Positions 39,661 through 48,595 of a DNA stretch of 64,000 nucleotides are shown piece by piece. The notes beneath the pieces were generated by a model. The model saw only the letters and a list, made by a program, of their open reading frames with translations, searched no databases and had not been told where the DNA came from. Each line of letters begins with the position of its first letter. The stretch's first letter is position 1. Position numbers and translations under genes: made by a program. This DNA is from Mycobacterium sp. E3198 (GTDB taxonomy: Bacteria > Actinomycetota > Actinomycetes > Mycobacteriales > Mycobacteriaceae), in the NCBI RefSeq assembly GCF_001667015.1, contig NZ_LZIS01000268.1, forward strand, positions 39,977 through 103,976. The letters run 5' to 3'.

Positions 39661-41715
39661 ATGAGCGCCGCCGTGCAGCCCGATCCCGCAGCCCCGATCC
39701 GGGTGCCCGCCGGGACCACGGCGGCCGCCGCGGTCGGCGAGGCCGGGCTGCCGCGGCGGGGCGCGCCCGACGCGATCGTGGTGGTGCGCGACGCCGAGGG
39801 CAAGCTGCGCGACCTGAGTTGGGTGCCCGACGCCGACGCGGAGGTGGTCCCGGTGGCGGCCAACACCGACGAGGGCCGCAGCGTCATCCGGCACTCGGCC
39901 GCGCACGTGCTGGCCCAGGCCGTCCAGGACCTCTTCCCGCAGGCCAAATTGGGCATCGGTCCGCCCATCACCGACGGCTTCTATTACGACTTCGACGTGG
40001 CCGAGCCGTTCACGCCGGAGGATTTGGACAAGCTGGAAAAGCGGATGCGCCAGATCGTCAAGGACGGCCAGCTGTTCGACCGGCGCGTCTACGAGTCCAA
40101 GGACGCCGCGCGCGCCGAGCTGGCCGGCGAGCCCTACAAGCTCGAGCTCGTCGACGACAAGTCGGGTGACCCGGATGTGATGGAGGTCGGCGGCGACGAG
40201 CTCACCGCCTACGACAACCTCAACCCCCGCACCCGCGAACGGGTTTGGGGCGATTTGTGCCGGGGCCCGCACATCCCGACCACCAAGCACATCCCGGCGT
40301 TCAAGCTGACCCGCAGCTCCGCCGCCTACTGGCGGGGCGACCAGAACAACGCCAGCCTGCAGCGCATCTACGGCACCGCGTGGGAGTCGCAGGAGGCCCT
40401 CGACCGCCACCTCGAGCTGATCGAGGAGGCCCAGCGCCGCGACCACCGCAAGCTGGGCGCCGAGCTGGACCTGTTCAGCTTCCCCGACGAAATCGGTTCG
40501 GGCCTGGCGGTTTTCCACCCCAAGGGCGGCATCGTGCGCCGCGAGCTGGAGGAGTATTCCCGGCGCAAGCACATCGAGGCCGGCTACGAGTTCGTCAACA
40601 CCCCGCACATCACCAAGGCGCAGCTGTTCCACACGTCGGGCCACCTGGACTGGTACGCCGACGGCATGTTCCCGCCGATGCACCTCGACGCCGAGTACAA
40701 CGACGACGGAACGGTGCGCAAGCCGGGCCAGGACTACTACCTCAAGCCGATGAACTGCCCGATGCACACGCTGATCTTCGCCTCGCGCGGGCGGTCGTAT
40801 CGCGAGCTTCCGTTGCGGCTCTTCGAGTTTGGCACCGTGTACCGCTACGAGAAGTCCGGCGTGGTGCACGGGCTGACCCGGGCCCGCGGGTTCACCATGG
40901 ACGACTCGCACATCTTCTGCACCCGCGAACAGCTGCACGACGAGCTGGCGTCGCTGCTGCGGTTCGTGCTCGAGTTGCTCAGCGACTACGGGCTGGAGGA
41001 CTTCTACCTGGAGCTGTCCACCAAGGACCCGGAGAAGTTCGTCGGCTCCGACCAGATGTGGGAGCAGGCCACCAACTCCCTGGCCGAGGTGGCGGCGGAG
41101 TCCGGCCTGGAGCTGGTTCCCGATCCCGGCGGGGCGGCCTTCTACGGCCCGAAGATCTCGGTGCAGGCCCGTGACGCGCTGGGCCGCAGCTGGCAGATGT
41201 CGACCATCCAGGTGGACTTCAACTTCCCGGAGCGTTTCGAGCTGGAGTACACCGCGCCCGACGGGACGCGTCAGCGCCCCGTGATGATCCACCGCGCACT
41301 TTTCGGGTCGATCGAGCGGTTCTTCGGCATCCTCACCGAGCACTACGCGGGCGCGTTCCCGGCGTGGCTGGCGCCGGTCCAGGTGGTCGGGATCCCGGTC
41401 GCCGACGACCACGTGGAATACCTGGAAAACGTTGCCGCGCAGCTGAAGTCGCGCGGGGTGCGGGTCGAGGTGGACGCCAGCGACGACCGGATGGCCAAGA
41501 AGATCGTCCACCACACCAACCAGCGCGTGCCGTTCATGTTGCTGGCCGGTGACCGCGATGTCGAGGCCGATGCCGTCAGCTTCCGCTTCGGTGACCGCTC
41601 CCAGATCAACGGCGTGCCCGTCGGCGCGGCGATCGACGCCATCGTCAAATGGATCGCCGACCGCGAAAACGCCGCTCCCAGCGCCGAATCGCTGAAAGTG
41701 GTCGGCGGTGACTGA
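39661..41715 (+). CDS. thrS: Threonyl-tRNA synthetase
   Basis: 684 residues. A TGS domain (residues 1-75) leads into the editing domain with HSAAH near residue 79. The class II core has the zinc-binding MNCPMH (Cys366), motif 2 in FGTVYRYEKSGVVHGLTRAR, and a C-terminal anticodon domain (APVQVVGIPVADDHVEYLE). It charges tRNA-Thr in the cytoplasm. No T-box leader is visible in the 67-base upstream gap. It overlaps the HIT gene by eight bases and starts a six-gene overlapping run. Confidence 0.96.
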   Translation: MSAAVQPDPAAPIRVPAGTTAAAAVGEAGLPRRGAPDAIVVVRDAEGKLRDLSWVPDADAEVVPVAANTDEGRSVIRHSAAHVLAQAVQDLFPQAKLGIGPPITDGFYYDFDVAEPFTPEDLDKLEKRMRQIVKDGQLFDRRVYESKDAARAELAGEPYKLELVDDKSGDPDVMEVGGDELTAYDNLNPRTRERVWGDLCRGPHIPTTKHIPAFKLTRSSAAYWRGDQNNASLQRIYGTAWESQEALDRHLELIEEAQRRDHRKLGAELDLFSFPDEIGSGLAVFHPKGGIVRRELEEYSRRKHIEAGYEFVNTPHITKAQLFHTSGHLDWYADGMFPPMHLDAEYNDDGTVRKPGQDYYLKPMNCPMHTLIFASRGRSYRELPLRLFEFGTVYRYEKSGVVHGLTRARGFTMDDSHIFCTREQLHDELASLLRFVLELLSDYGLEDFYLELSTKDPEKFVGSDQMWEQATNSLAEVAAESGLELVPDPGGAAFYGPKISVQARDALGRSWQMSTIQVDFNFPERFELEYTAPDGTRQRPVMIHRALFGSIERFFGILTEHYAGAFPAWLAPVQVVGIPVADDHVEYLENVAAQLKSRGVRVEVDASDDRMAKKIVHHTNQRVPFMLLAGDRDVEADAVSFRFGDRSQINGVPVGAAIDAIVKWIADRENAAPSAESLKVVGGD

Positions 41716-42268
41716 CGAGCAGCGCGACGACACGATCCTCGACCGGGGCGTCGGCGAGCAGGACCACCTGCAGCGGTTGTGGACGCCGTACCGGATGAAC
41801 TACCTGGCCGAAGCGCCGATGAAGCGGGATAACGGCAAACCCGACCAGCCGTTCAGCGAGATCCCGCAGCTGTCCGACGAGGACGGCCTGGTGGTGGCCC
41901 GCGGCGAACTCGTCTACGCCGTGCTCAACCTGTACCCGTACAACCCCGGGCACCTCATGGTGGTGCCGTACCGGCGGGTCTCCGAGCTCGAGGATCTGAC
42001 GGACGCGGAGAGCGCGGAGCTGATGTCCTTCATGCAGAAGGCGATTCGCGTCATCAAGAACGTGTCGCGGCCGCACGGCTTCAACGTCGGCCTGAACCTG
42101 GGCACGTCGGCGGGCGGCTCGCTGGCCGAGCACCTGCACGTGCACGTGGTGCCGCGCTGGGGCGGTGACGCCAACTTCATCACGATCATCGGCGGGTCGA
42201 AGGTGATCCCGCAGTTGCTGCGCGAAACCCGCCAGCTGCTGGCCACGGAGTGGGCGCGGCAAAAATGA
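41708..42268 (+). CDS. HIT-family Ap4A phosphorylase/ATP adenylyltransferase (Rv2613c-like)
   Basis: 186 residues from GTG 41708. The histidine triad is H142-L-H144-V-H146 in LAEHLHVHVVPRW, preceded by the nucleotide region NVGLNLGTSAGGSL. Rv2613c is reported as a diadenosine tetraphosphate phosphorylase. It would salvage the Ap4A made by aminoacyl-tRNA synthetases such as the adjacent ThrS. It overlaps pgsA by four bases. Confidence 0.92.
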   Translation: MTDEQRDDTILDRGVGEQDHLQRLWTPYRMNYLAEAPMKRDNGKPDQPFSEIPQLSDEDGLVVARGELVYAVLNLYPYNPGHLMVVPYRRVSELEDLTDAESAELMSFMQKAIRVIKNVSRPHGFNVGLNLGTSAGGSLAEHLHVHVVPRWGGDANFITIIGGSKVIPQLLRETRQLLATEWARQK

Positions 42269-42897
42269 GTAAGGTGCCGTTCCTGTCGCGGGCGGCGTTC
42301 GCCCGGCTCACCACCCCGACCGCGCGGGCCTGCCTGCGGGTGGGGCTGACGCCGGACGCCGTCACGATCCTGGGCACCGTCGTCGCGGTGGCGGGGGCGC
42401 TGACGCTGTTCCCGATGGGCAAGCTGTTCGCCGGCACGCTGGTGGTCTGGTTCTTCGTGCTCTTCGACATGCTCGACGGCGCGATGGCCCGGGAGCGCGG
42501 CGGCGGCACCCGCTTCGGCGCGGTGCTGGACGCCACCTGCGACCGGGTCAGCGACGGCGCCGTGTTCTGCGGCCTGCTGTGGTGGGCCGCCTTCGGCCTG
42601 CACGACAAACTGCTGGTGGTGGCGACGCTGATCTGCCTGGTCACCTCGCAGGTGATCTCCTACATCAAGGCCCGGGCCGAGGCCAGCGGGCTGCGCGGCG
42701 ACGGCGGCATCATCGAACGGCCTGAACGGCTCATCATCGTGCTCGTCGGCGCCGGCGTGTCCGATTTTCCGTTCGTGGCGTGGCCGCCCGCGCTGCCGGT
42801 GGCGATGTGGGTGCTGGCGGCGGCCAGCCTGGTCACCTGCGCGCAGCGGTTGCACACGGTGCGGACGTCTCCCGGCGCGACGGAGCCGATGCCGTGA
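42265..42897 (+). CDS. pgsA1: Phosphatidylinositol phosphate synthase (PgsA1/PIP synthase)
   Basis: 210 residues from ATG 42265. The CDP-alcohol phosphotransferase motif is complete: D68, D71-G72, A75-R76, G85, D89 and D93 (FDMLDGAMARERGG...VLDATCD). Six membrane helices are expected. It joins CDP-diacylglycerol and inositol-1-phosphate, the first committed step to phosphatidylinositol and the mannosides built by the next two enzymes. Overlaps of four bases on both sides show tight coupling. Confidence 0.93.
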   Translation: MSKVPFLSRAAFARLTTPTARACLRVGLTPDAVTILGTVVAVAGALTLFPMGKLFAGTLVVWFFVLFDMLDGAMARERGGGTRFGAVLDATCDRVSDGAVFCGLLWWAAFGLHDKLLVVATLICLVTSQVISYIKARAEASGLRGDGGIIERPERLIIVLVGAGVSDFPFVAWPPALPVAMWVLAAASLVTCAQRLHTVRTSPGATEPMP

Positions 42898-43820
42898 TCG
42901 GGGACCTGGCCCGCTTCACCCGCGGCACGGCGACCGGCTGGGCGTACGCGACCGGCTGGATGGCCGTGCGGGCGATGCCGGAGTTCGCCGCTCGCAGCGC
43001 CTTTGACGTCGGGGCGCGTTACGCCGCCCGCAACGGCGGCCCGGGGCAGTTGCGCAAGAACCTGGCCCGCGTCATCGGGGTGCCGCCCGAGGAGGTGCCG
43101 GACGACCTGATGCGCGCCTCGCTGGCGTCCTACGCCCGCTACTGGCGGGAGGCCTTCCGGCTGCCCACGATGAACCACGAACGGTTGGCCCGGCGGCTCC
43201 ACGAATCGTTCCGAGGTTTCGAGAATCTGGACGCCGAGCTGGCCGCCGGCCGCGGGGCCGTGGTGGCCCTGCCGCACAGCGGCAACTGGGATATGGCCGG
43301 GGTGTGGGCGGTGCACAGGTACGGCACGTTCACCACCGTCGCGGAGCGCCTCCAACCCGAGTCGCTGTACCGGCGTTTCATCGACTACCGCGAGGGTCTC
43401 GGCTTCGAAGTGCTGCCGCTGTCCGGCGGCGACCGACCCGCCTTCGAGGTGCTCTGCGAGCGGCTCCGAGACGGCGGGCTGGTGTGCCTGATGGCCGACC
43501 GCGACCTCACCCGCAGCGGCGTCGAGGTGGAGTTCTTCGGCGAGGCGACCCGGATGCCGGCCGGACCGGCGAAGCTGGCGATCGCGACCGGGGCGGCCCT
43601 GCTCTCGGACCATTCCTGGTTCGAGGCCGATGGGGGGTGGGGCTTCTCGGTGCAGCCGGCGCTGGATTGCAGCAGCGGTGACGTCCGCGCCATCACCCAG
43701 GCGCTGGCCGACCAGTTCGCCGCGGGCATCGCCGCCCACCCCGAGGACTGGCACATGATGCAGCCGCAATGGCTGGCCGACCTGTCGGACGCGAAGCAGG
43801 CGCGGCTGAGGGCGACCTGA
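42894..43820 (+). CDS. patA: Phosphatidylinositol mannoside acyltransferase
   Basis: 308 residues from GTG 42894. An LPLAT/lipid A acyltransferase-like protein with the catalytic H128-x4-D133 in ALPHSGNWD and the acceptor-site segment LMADRDLTRSG. It acylates the 6-position of the mannose added by PimA, on the inner leaflet. It shares one base with pimA (TGATG). Confidence 0.93.
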   Translation: MIGDLARFTRGTATGWAYATGWMAVRAMPEFAARSAFDVGARYAARNGGPGQLRKNLARVIGVPPEEVPDDLMRASLASYARYWREAFRLPTMNHERLARRLHESFRGFENLDAELAAGRGAVVALPHSGNWDMAGVWAVHRYGTFTTVAERLQPESLYRRFIDYREGLGFEVLPLSGGDRPAFEVLCERLRDGGLVCLMADRDLTRSGVEVEFFGEATRMPAGPAKLAIATGAALLSDHSWFEADGGWGFSVQPALDCSSGDVRAITQALADQFAAGIAAHPEDWHMMQPQWLADLSDAKQARLRAT

Positions 43821-44956
43821 TGCGCATCGGGATGGTCTGTCCGTACTCGTTCGACGTGCCGGGCGGGGTGCAGTCCCACGTCCTGCAGCTGGCCGAGGTG
43901 ATGCGCGCCCGCGGGCACGACGTGAGCGTGCTCGCGCCGGTTTCGCCGCACACCTCGCTGCCCGACTACGTCGTCTCCGCGGGCAAGGCCGTCCCGATCC
44001 CCTACAACGGGTCCGTGGCCCGACTTCGGTTCGGCCCGGCCACCCACCGCAAGGTCAAAAAGTGGCTCGCCGACGGCGATTTCGACGTCCTGCACCTGCA
44101 CGAGCCCAACGCGCCGAGCCTGTCGATGCTGGCCCTGAACATCGCCGAGGGCCCGATCGTGGCGACGTTCCACACGTCGACCACGAAATCGCTGACCCTG
44201 ACCGTCTTCCAGGGCATCCTGCGGCCGATGCACGAGAAGATCGTCGGCCGCATCGCGGTGTCCGACCTGGCGCGGCGCTGGCAGATGGAGGCGCTCGGCG
44301 TCGACGCCGTGGAGATCCCCAACGGGGTCGACGTCGAGTCCTTCGCCTCGGCCCCGCGGCTGGACGGCTATCCGCGGCCGGGCAAGACGGTGGTGTTCCT
44401 GGGGCGATACGGCGAGCCCCGCAAGGGCATGGCGGTGCTGCTCGACGCGCTGCCACGCGTGGTGGAGCGCTTCCCGGATGTCGAACTGCTGATCGTCGGT
44501 CGCGGCGACGCGGACGAATTACGCGCCCAGGCGGGCGACTTCGCGGACCACCTGCGCTTCCTCGGCCAGGTGGACGACGCCGGTAAGGCCTCGGCGTTGC
44601 GCAGCGCCGACGCCTACTGCGCGCCCAACACCGGCGGGGAGAGCTTCGGGATCGTCCTGGTCGAGGCGATGGCCGCCGGCACCCCCGTCGTCGCCAGCGA
44701 CCTGGACGCCTTCCGGCGAGTGTTGCGCGACGGCGAATGCGGGCGGCTGGTGCCGGTCGACGCCCCGGATTTGCAGGCCGCCGCGCTGGCCGACGCGCTG
44801 AACGAGGTGCTGGCCGACGAGGCGCTGCGCGAGCGCTACACGGCGGCCGCGTCGACGGCGGTGCACCGCTACGACTGGTCGGTGGTGGCCAGCCAGATCA
44901 TGCGCGTGTACGAGACGGTCGCCGGTTCGGGCGCCAAGGTGCAGGTGGCCAGCTGA
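43820..44956 (+). CDS. pimA: GDP-mannose:phosphatidylinositol mannosyltransferase
   Basis: 378 residues. GT-B fold, GT4 family. The N-terminal acceptor domain has CPYSFDVPGGVQSHVLQLA and VLHLHEPNAP. The C-terminal nucleotide-sugar domain has FLGRYGEPRKGM and the EX7E motif in NTGGESFGIVLVEAMAAGTP. It adds the first mannose to phosphatidylinositol, an essential step in mycobacterial envelope assembly. It shares one base with the NUDIX gene. Confidence 0.95.
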   Translation: MRIGMVCPYSFDVPGGVQSHVLQLAEVMRARGHDVSVLAPVSPHTSLPDYVVSAGKAVPIPYNGSVARLRFGPATHRKVKKWLADGDFDVLHLHEPNAPSLSMLALNIAEGPIVATFHTSTTKSLTLTVFQGILRPMHEKIVGRIAVSDLARRWQMEALGVDAVEIPNGVDVESFASAPRLDGYPRPGKTVVFLGRYGEPRKGMAVLLDALPRVVERFPDVELLIVGRGDADELRAQAGDFADHLRFLGQVDDAGKASALRSADAYCAPNTGGESFGIVLVEAMAAGTPVVASDLDAFRRVLRDGECGRLVPVDAPDLQAAALADALNEVLADEALRERYTAAASTAVHRYDWSVVASQIMRVYETVAGSGAKVQVAS

Positions 44957-45996
44957 TGACGTGGGCGGTCCTGTTCATGACGGCGATCGGCGTCGCGCTC
45001 GTCGTGCTGGGCGTGTGGGCGTACCGGACCGCGAACCGGCTGGACCGGCTCAACGTCCGCTACGACCTGTCGTGGCAGGCGCTCGACGGTGCGCTGGCCC
45101 GCCGCGCGGTGGTGGCGCGGGCCGTCGCGATCGACGCCTACGGCGGCACGCCCGAAGGCCGTCGACTGGCGGCGCTGGCCGACGCCGCGGAGGGCGCCGC
45201 CCGGCCCGCCCGCGAGCGCGCGGAGAACGAGCTGTCGGGGGCGCTGGCCGCGGTGGATCCGGCGGCGGTGCCGGCGGGCCTGATCGCCGAGCTGGCCGAC
45301 GCCGAGGCGCGCGTGGTGCTGGCCCGCCGCTTTCACAACGACGCCGTTCGGGACACGCTGGCGCTGGCCGAACGACCCCTGGTGCGCGCCTTCCGGCTCG
45401 GCGGAACCGCCGCGCTGCCAAGCTATTTCGAGATCCTCGAGCGCCCACACGCGCTGGCGCACGGGGGCGCTCCCGGCGTGCCCAGCCACCGCACCTCGGC
45501 GCGGGTGGTGCTGCTCGACGAGACCGGCGCGGTGCTGCTGCTGTGCGGGTCCGACCCGGCGAACCCGGCGTTTGGTGACGGGGCCGCGCCCCGGTGGTGG
45601 TTCACGGTGGGCGGCGAGGTGGGCGACGGCGAGCGGCGCGCGGAGGCCGCCGCGCGGGAACTGGCCGAGGAGACGGGCCTGCGGGTCTCGCCGGCCGACA
45701 TGATCGGGCCGATCTGGCGGCGCGACGAGGTCTTCGAGTTCAACGGCTCGCTGATCGACAGCGAGGAGTTCTACCTGGTCCACCGCACCGGCCGGTTCGA
45801 GCCATCGCTGGTGGGACGGACCGAGCTGGAACGCAGCTACATCCACGGCGCCCGGTGGTGTGACGCGAATGACATCGCCGCGCTGACCGCGGCGGGCGAG
45901 CAGGTCTACCCGCTGCAACTGGGCGAATTGCTGCCCGCGGCCAACCGCCTGGCGGACGGCGCCCGCAACCCCGGCCTGCTCGAGTCGATCCGCTGA
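44956..45996 (+). CDS. Membrane-anchored NUDIX hydrolase (Rv2609c-like)
   Basis: 346 residues. An N-terminal membrane segment (VLFMTAIGVALVVLGVWAY) is followed by a 100-residue alpha-helical linker rich in Ala/Arg. A Nudix box comes next, with GGEVGDGERRAEAAARELAE then ETGL (GX5EX7REUXEEXGU) near residue 215. It hydrolyses a nucleoside-diphosphate-linked substrate at the membrane; the identity is unknown. Last gene of the PIM operon. In H37Rv a PPE gene and pdxH follow, but here pdxS does. Confidence 0.9.
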   Translation: MTWAVLFMTAIGVALVVLGVWAYRTANRLDRLNVRYDLSWQALDGALARRAVVARAVAIDAYGGTPEGRRLAALADAAEGAARPARERAENELSGALAAVDPAAVPAGLIAELADAEARVVLARRFHNDAVRDTLALAERPLVRAFRLGGTAALPSYFEILERPHALAHGGAPGVPSHRTSARVVLLDETGAVLLLCGSDPANPAFGDGAAPRWWFTVGGEVGDGERRAEAAARELAEETGLRVSPADMIGPIWRRDEVFEFNGSLIDSEEFYLVHRTGRFEPSLVGRTELERSYIHGARWCDANDIAALTAAGEQVYPLQLGELLPAANRLADGARNPGLLESIR

Positions 45997-46041
45997 TCAC
46001 GAGAAAACTCGCTTGTCGCTGACCATTAGAGTGGAAGCGCA

Positions 46042-46953
46042 ATGAACGAAGAGAACAAGCCAGTGAACCAGGCGGTGACCGGAACAGCGCGGGTCAAGCG
46101 CGGCATGGCCGAGATGCTCAAGGGCGGCGTCATCATGGACGTCGTCACCCCCGAGCAGGCCCGGATCGCCGAGGGCGCCGGCGCCGTCGCGGTGATGGCG
46201 CTGGAACGGGTGCCGGCCGACATCCGCGCCCAGGGCGGGGTGTCGCGGATGAGCGACCCCGACATGATCGAAAGCATCATCGCCGCGGTGACCATCCCGG
46301 TGATGGCCAAGGCGCGCATCGGGCATTTCGTCGAGGCGCAGATCCTGCAGAGCCTCGGGGTGGACTACGTCGACGAATCCGAGGTGCTGACCCCGGCCGA
46401 CTACACCCACCACATCGACAAGTGGAAATTCACCGTACCCTTCGTCTGCGGCGCGACCAACCTGGGCGAGGCGCTGCGACGCATCAGCGAGGGCGCGGCG
46501 ATGATCCGCTCCAAGGGCGAGGCCGGCACGGGCGACGTCAGCAACGCCACCACGCACATGCGCGCCATCGGCGGCGAGATCCGCCGGCTGACGTCGCTGT
46601 CCGAGGACGAATTGTATGTGGCGGCAAAGGAATTGCAGGCCCCCTACGAGCTGGTCGCCGAGGTGGCCCGGGCGGGCAAGCTGCCGGTCACGCTGTTCAC
46701 CGCCGGCGGCATCGCCACTCCCGCCGACGCCGCGATGATGATGCAGCTCGGCGCCGAGGGTGTGTTCGTCGGCTCGGGCATCTTCAAGTCCGGAGCGCCC
46801 GAGCACCGCGCCGCCGCGATCGTCAAGGCCACCACCTTCTACGACGACCCCGACGTGCTGGCCAAGGTGTCGCGCGGGCTGGGCGAAGCGATGGTGGGCA
46901 TCAACGTCGAGCAGCTCGCGCAGCCGCATCGCCTCGCCGAACGTGGCTGGTAA
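46042..46953 (+). CDS. pdxS: Pyridoxal 5'-phosphate synthase, lyase subunit
   Basis: 303 residues. Near-invariant PdxS segments are present: MLKGGVIMDVVTPEQARIAE, MAKARIGHFVEAQILQ, the phosphate-binding IRSKGEAGTGDV and VFVGSGIFKS. The catalytic lysines are in MAKARIG and IRSKGE. It forms PLP from ribose 5-phosphate, glyceraldehyde 3-phosphate and ammonia supplied by PdxT. It is separated from pdxT by tesB. Confidence 0.96.
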   Translation: MNEENKPVNQAVTGTARVKRGMAEMLKGGVIMDVVTPEQARIAEGAGAVAVMALERVPADIRAQGGVSRMSDPDMIESIIAAVTIPVMAKARIGHFVEAQILQSLGVDYVDESEVLTPADYTHHIDKWKFTVPFVCGATNLGEALRRISEGAAMIRSKGEAGTGDVSNATTHMRAIGGEIRRLTSLSEDELYVAAKELQAPYELVAEVARAGKLPVTLFTAGGIATPADAAMMMQLGAEGVFVGSGIFKSGAPEHRAAAIVKATTFYDDPDVLAKVSRGLGEAMVGINVEQLAQPHRLAERGW

Positions 46954-46962
46954 GAACAGTCC

Positions 46963-47799
46963 GTGGCGATCGAAGAGATCCTTGATCTCGAGCAACTCGA
47001 GGTCAACATCTACCGCGGGCGGGTGTTCAGCCCGGAGTCGGGATATTTCCAGCGCACGTTCGGTGGGCACGTGGCGGGGCAGTCGCTCGTCTCGGCGGTG
47101 CGCACCGTCGACTCGCGCTATCAGGTCCACTCGCTGCACGGGTACTTCCTGCGGCCCGGGGACGCCAACGAGCCGACGGTCTTCATCGTCGAGCGCACCC
47201 GCGACGGCGGCTCGTTTGCCACCAGGCGCGTCAACGCCATCCAGCATGGGGAGATCATCTTCAGCATGGGGGCGTCCTTCCAGACCGACCAGGAGGGCAT
47301 CCACCACCAGGACGCGATGCCGCCCGCGCCGCCGCCCGACGGCCTGCCGGGCCTCGACTCGCTCAAGGTGTTCGACGACGCCGGGTTCAAGCAGTTCGAG
47401 GAGTGGGACGTGTGCATCGTCCCCCGCGACCAGCTGCAGCTCTCGCCGGCCAAGGCCTCCCAGCAGCAGGTGTGGTTTCGCCACCGCGACCCGTTGCCGA
47501 ACGACCCGGTGCTGCACATCTGCGCGCTGGCCTACATGAGCGACCTGACGCTGCTGGGCTCGGCGCAGGTCACCCACCTCGACGTGCGCGAGCACCTGCA
47601 GGTGGCGTCGCTGGACCACGCGATGTGGTTCATGCGGGCGTTCCGGGCCGACGAGTGGCTGCTCTACGACCAGTCGTCGCCGTCGGCCAGCGGGGGCCGC
47701 TCGCTGTGCCAGGGCAAGATCTTCACGCAGACCGGCGAGATGGTCGCGGCGGTCATGCAGGAGGGACTGACCCGCTTTCAGCGCGGGTATCGGCCGTGA
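46963..47799 (+). CDS. tesB: Acyl-CoA thioesterase II
   Basis: 278 residues from GTG 46963. A double-hotdog TesB with TFGGHVAGQSLVSAVRTV, the first-domain RDGGSFATRRVNAIQHG, and in the second domain LDHAMWFMRAFRADEWLLYD (catalytic Asp region) with GRSLCQGKIF. It hydrolyses medium to long acyl-CoAs. It lies nine bases after pdxS and overlaps pdxT by four, an order shared with H37Rv Rv2606c-Rv2604c. Confidence 0.93.
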   Translation: MAIEEILDLEQLEVNIYRGRVFSPESGYFQRTFGGHVAGQSLVSAVRTVDSRYQVHSLHGYFLRPGDANEPTVFIVERTRDGGSFATRRVNAIQHGEIIFSMGASFQTDQEGIHHQDAMPPAPPPDGLPGLDSLKVFDDAGFKQFEEWDVCIVPRDQLQLSPAKASQQQVWFRHRDPLPNDPVLHICALAYMSDLTLLGSAQVTHLDVREHLQVASLDHAMWFMRAFRADEWLLYDQSSPSASGGRSLCQGKIFTQTGEMVAAVMQEGLTRFQRGYRP

Positions 47800-48392
47800 G
47801 CGCGCCGCGGATCGGAGTCCTGGCGCTGCAGGGCGACACCCGCGAGCACCTGGCGGCGCTGCGCGAGGCCGGGGCCGAGTCGATGCCGGTGCGCCGCCGC
47901 GAGGAGCTCGACGCGGTGGACGGGCTGGTGATCCCCGGCGGCGAATCCACCACCATGAGCCACCTGCTGCTCGACCTGGAGCTGCTCGAGCCGCTGCGCC
48001 GCCGGCTGGCCGAGGGCCTGCCGGCCTACGGCGCGTGCGCGGGCATGATCCTGCTGGCCAGCGAGATCCTCGACGCCGGCGCCAGGGGCCGCCAGGCGCT
48101 GCCGCTGCGCGCGATCGATATGACGGTGCGGCGCAACGCCTTTGGCCGGCAGGTCGACTCGTTCGAGGGCGACATCGACTTCGCGGACCTCGACGCGCCG
48201 GTGCGCGCGGTGTTCATCCGCGCGCCCTGGGTGGAGCGGACGGGTGAGGGGGTGCGGGTGCTGGCCACCGCGGCCGGCCACGTTGTCGCGGTGCGGCAGG
48301 GCCCGATGCTGGCGACGGCGTTTCACCCCGAGATGACCGGCGACCGGCGCATCCACCACCTGTTCGTCGACATCGTGAAGGGCGAGGCCTGA
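47796..48392 (+). CDS. pdxT: Pyridoxal 5'-phosphate synthase, glutaminase subunit
   Basis: 198 residues from GTG 47796. Class I glutaminase-like triad: Cys81 (YGACAGM), His177 and Glu179 (FHPEMT). The start LALQGDTREH, the oxyanion segment LVIPGGESTTMS and the NAFGRQVDSF loop are specific to PdxT. It delivers ammonia to PdxS. Confidence 0.95.
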   Translation: MSAPRIGVLALQGDTREHLAALREAGAESMPVRRREELDAVDGLVIPGGESTTMSHLLLDLELLEPLRRRLAEGLPAYGACAGMILLASEILDAGARGRQALPLRAIDMTVRRNAFGRQVDSFEGDIDFADLDAPVRAVFIRAPWVERTGEGVRVLATAAGHVVAVRQGPMLATAFHPEMTGDRRIHHLFVDIVKGEA

Positions 48393-48401
48393 CGTCATCG
48401 T

Positions 48402-48500
48402 GTTGAGTGTGCAGTGCGGGCCTTGGGTGTGAACGAGGGGTCGAAAAGCGCCCGGATTCCCGCCGTGGGCTCACACTGAACGCCCTCAGCGCACGCTGAA
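48402..48500 (+). repeat. Divergent intergenic repeat, copy 1
   Basis: This roughly 100-base stretch between pdxT and yebC aligns, with many substitutions, to the reverse complement of 49981-50094. Shared blocks in the same order are GTTGA-TGTG, a GTGTGA block, ATTCCCGCC/AAATCCCGCC, an ACACTGAA/ACGCTGAA block and a later GCACGCTGAA/GCACACTTCAA block. No coding frame is supported. Confidence 0.5.
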
Positions 48501-48595
48501 CGCGCGACGGCCCGACTCCCGGAGGTCGGCGCCCACGTAGACTCGTTGGGCGAGTTAGTCAGGCACCAGAAACCAAAAAAGAGGTAGCAACACCG

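Noticed and set aside
39574..41733. 719-codon open frame antisense to thrS
   Set aside because: A shadow of a universally conserved gene, with low-complexity composition and no motifs.
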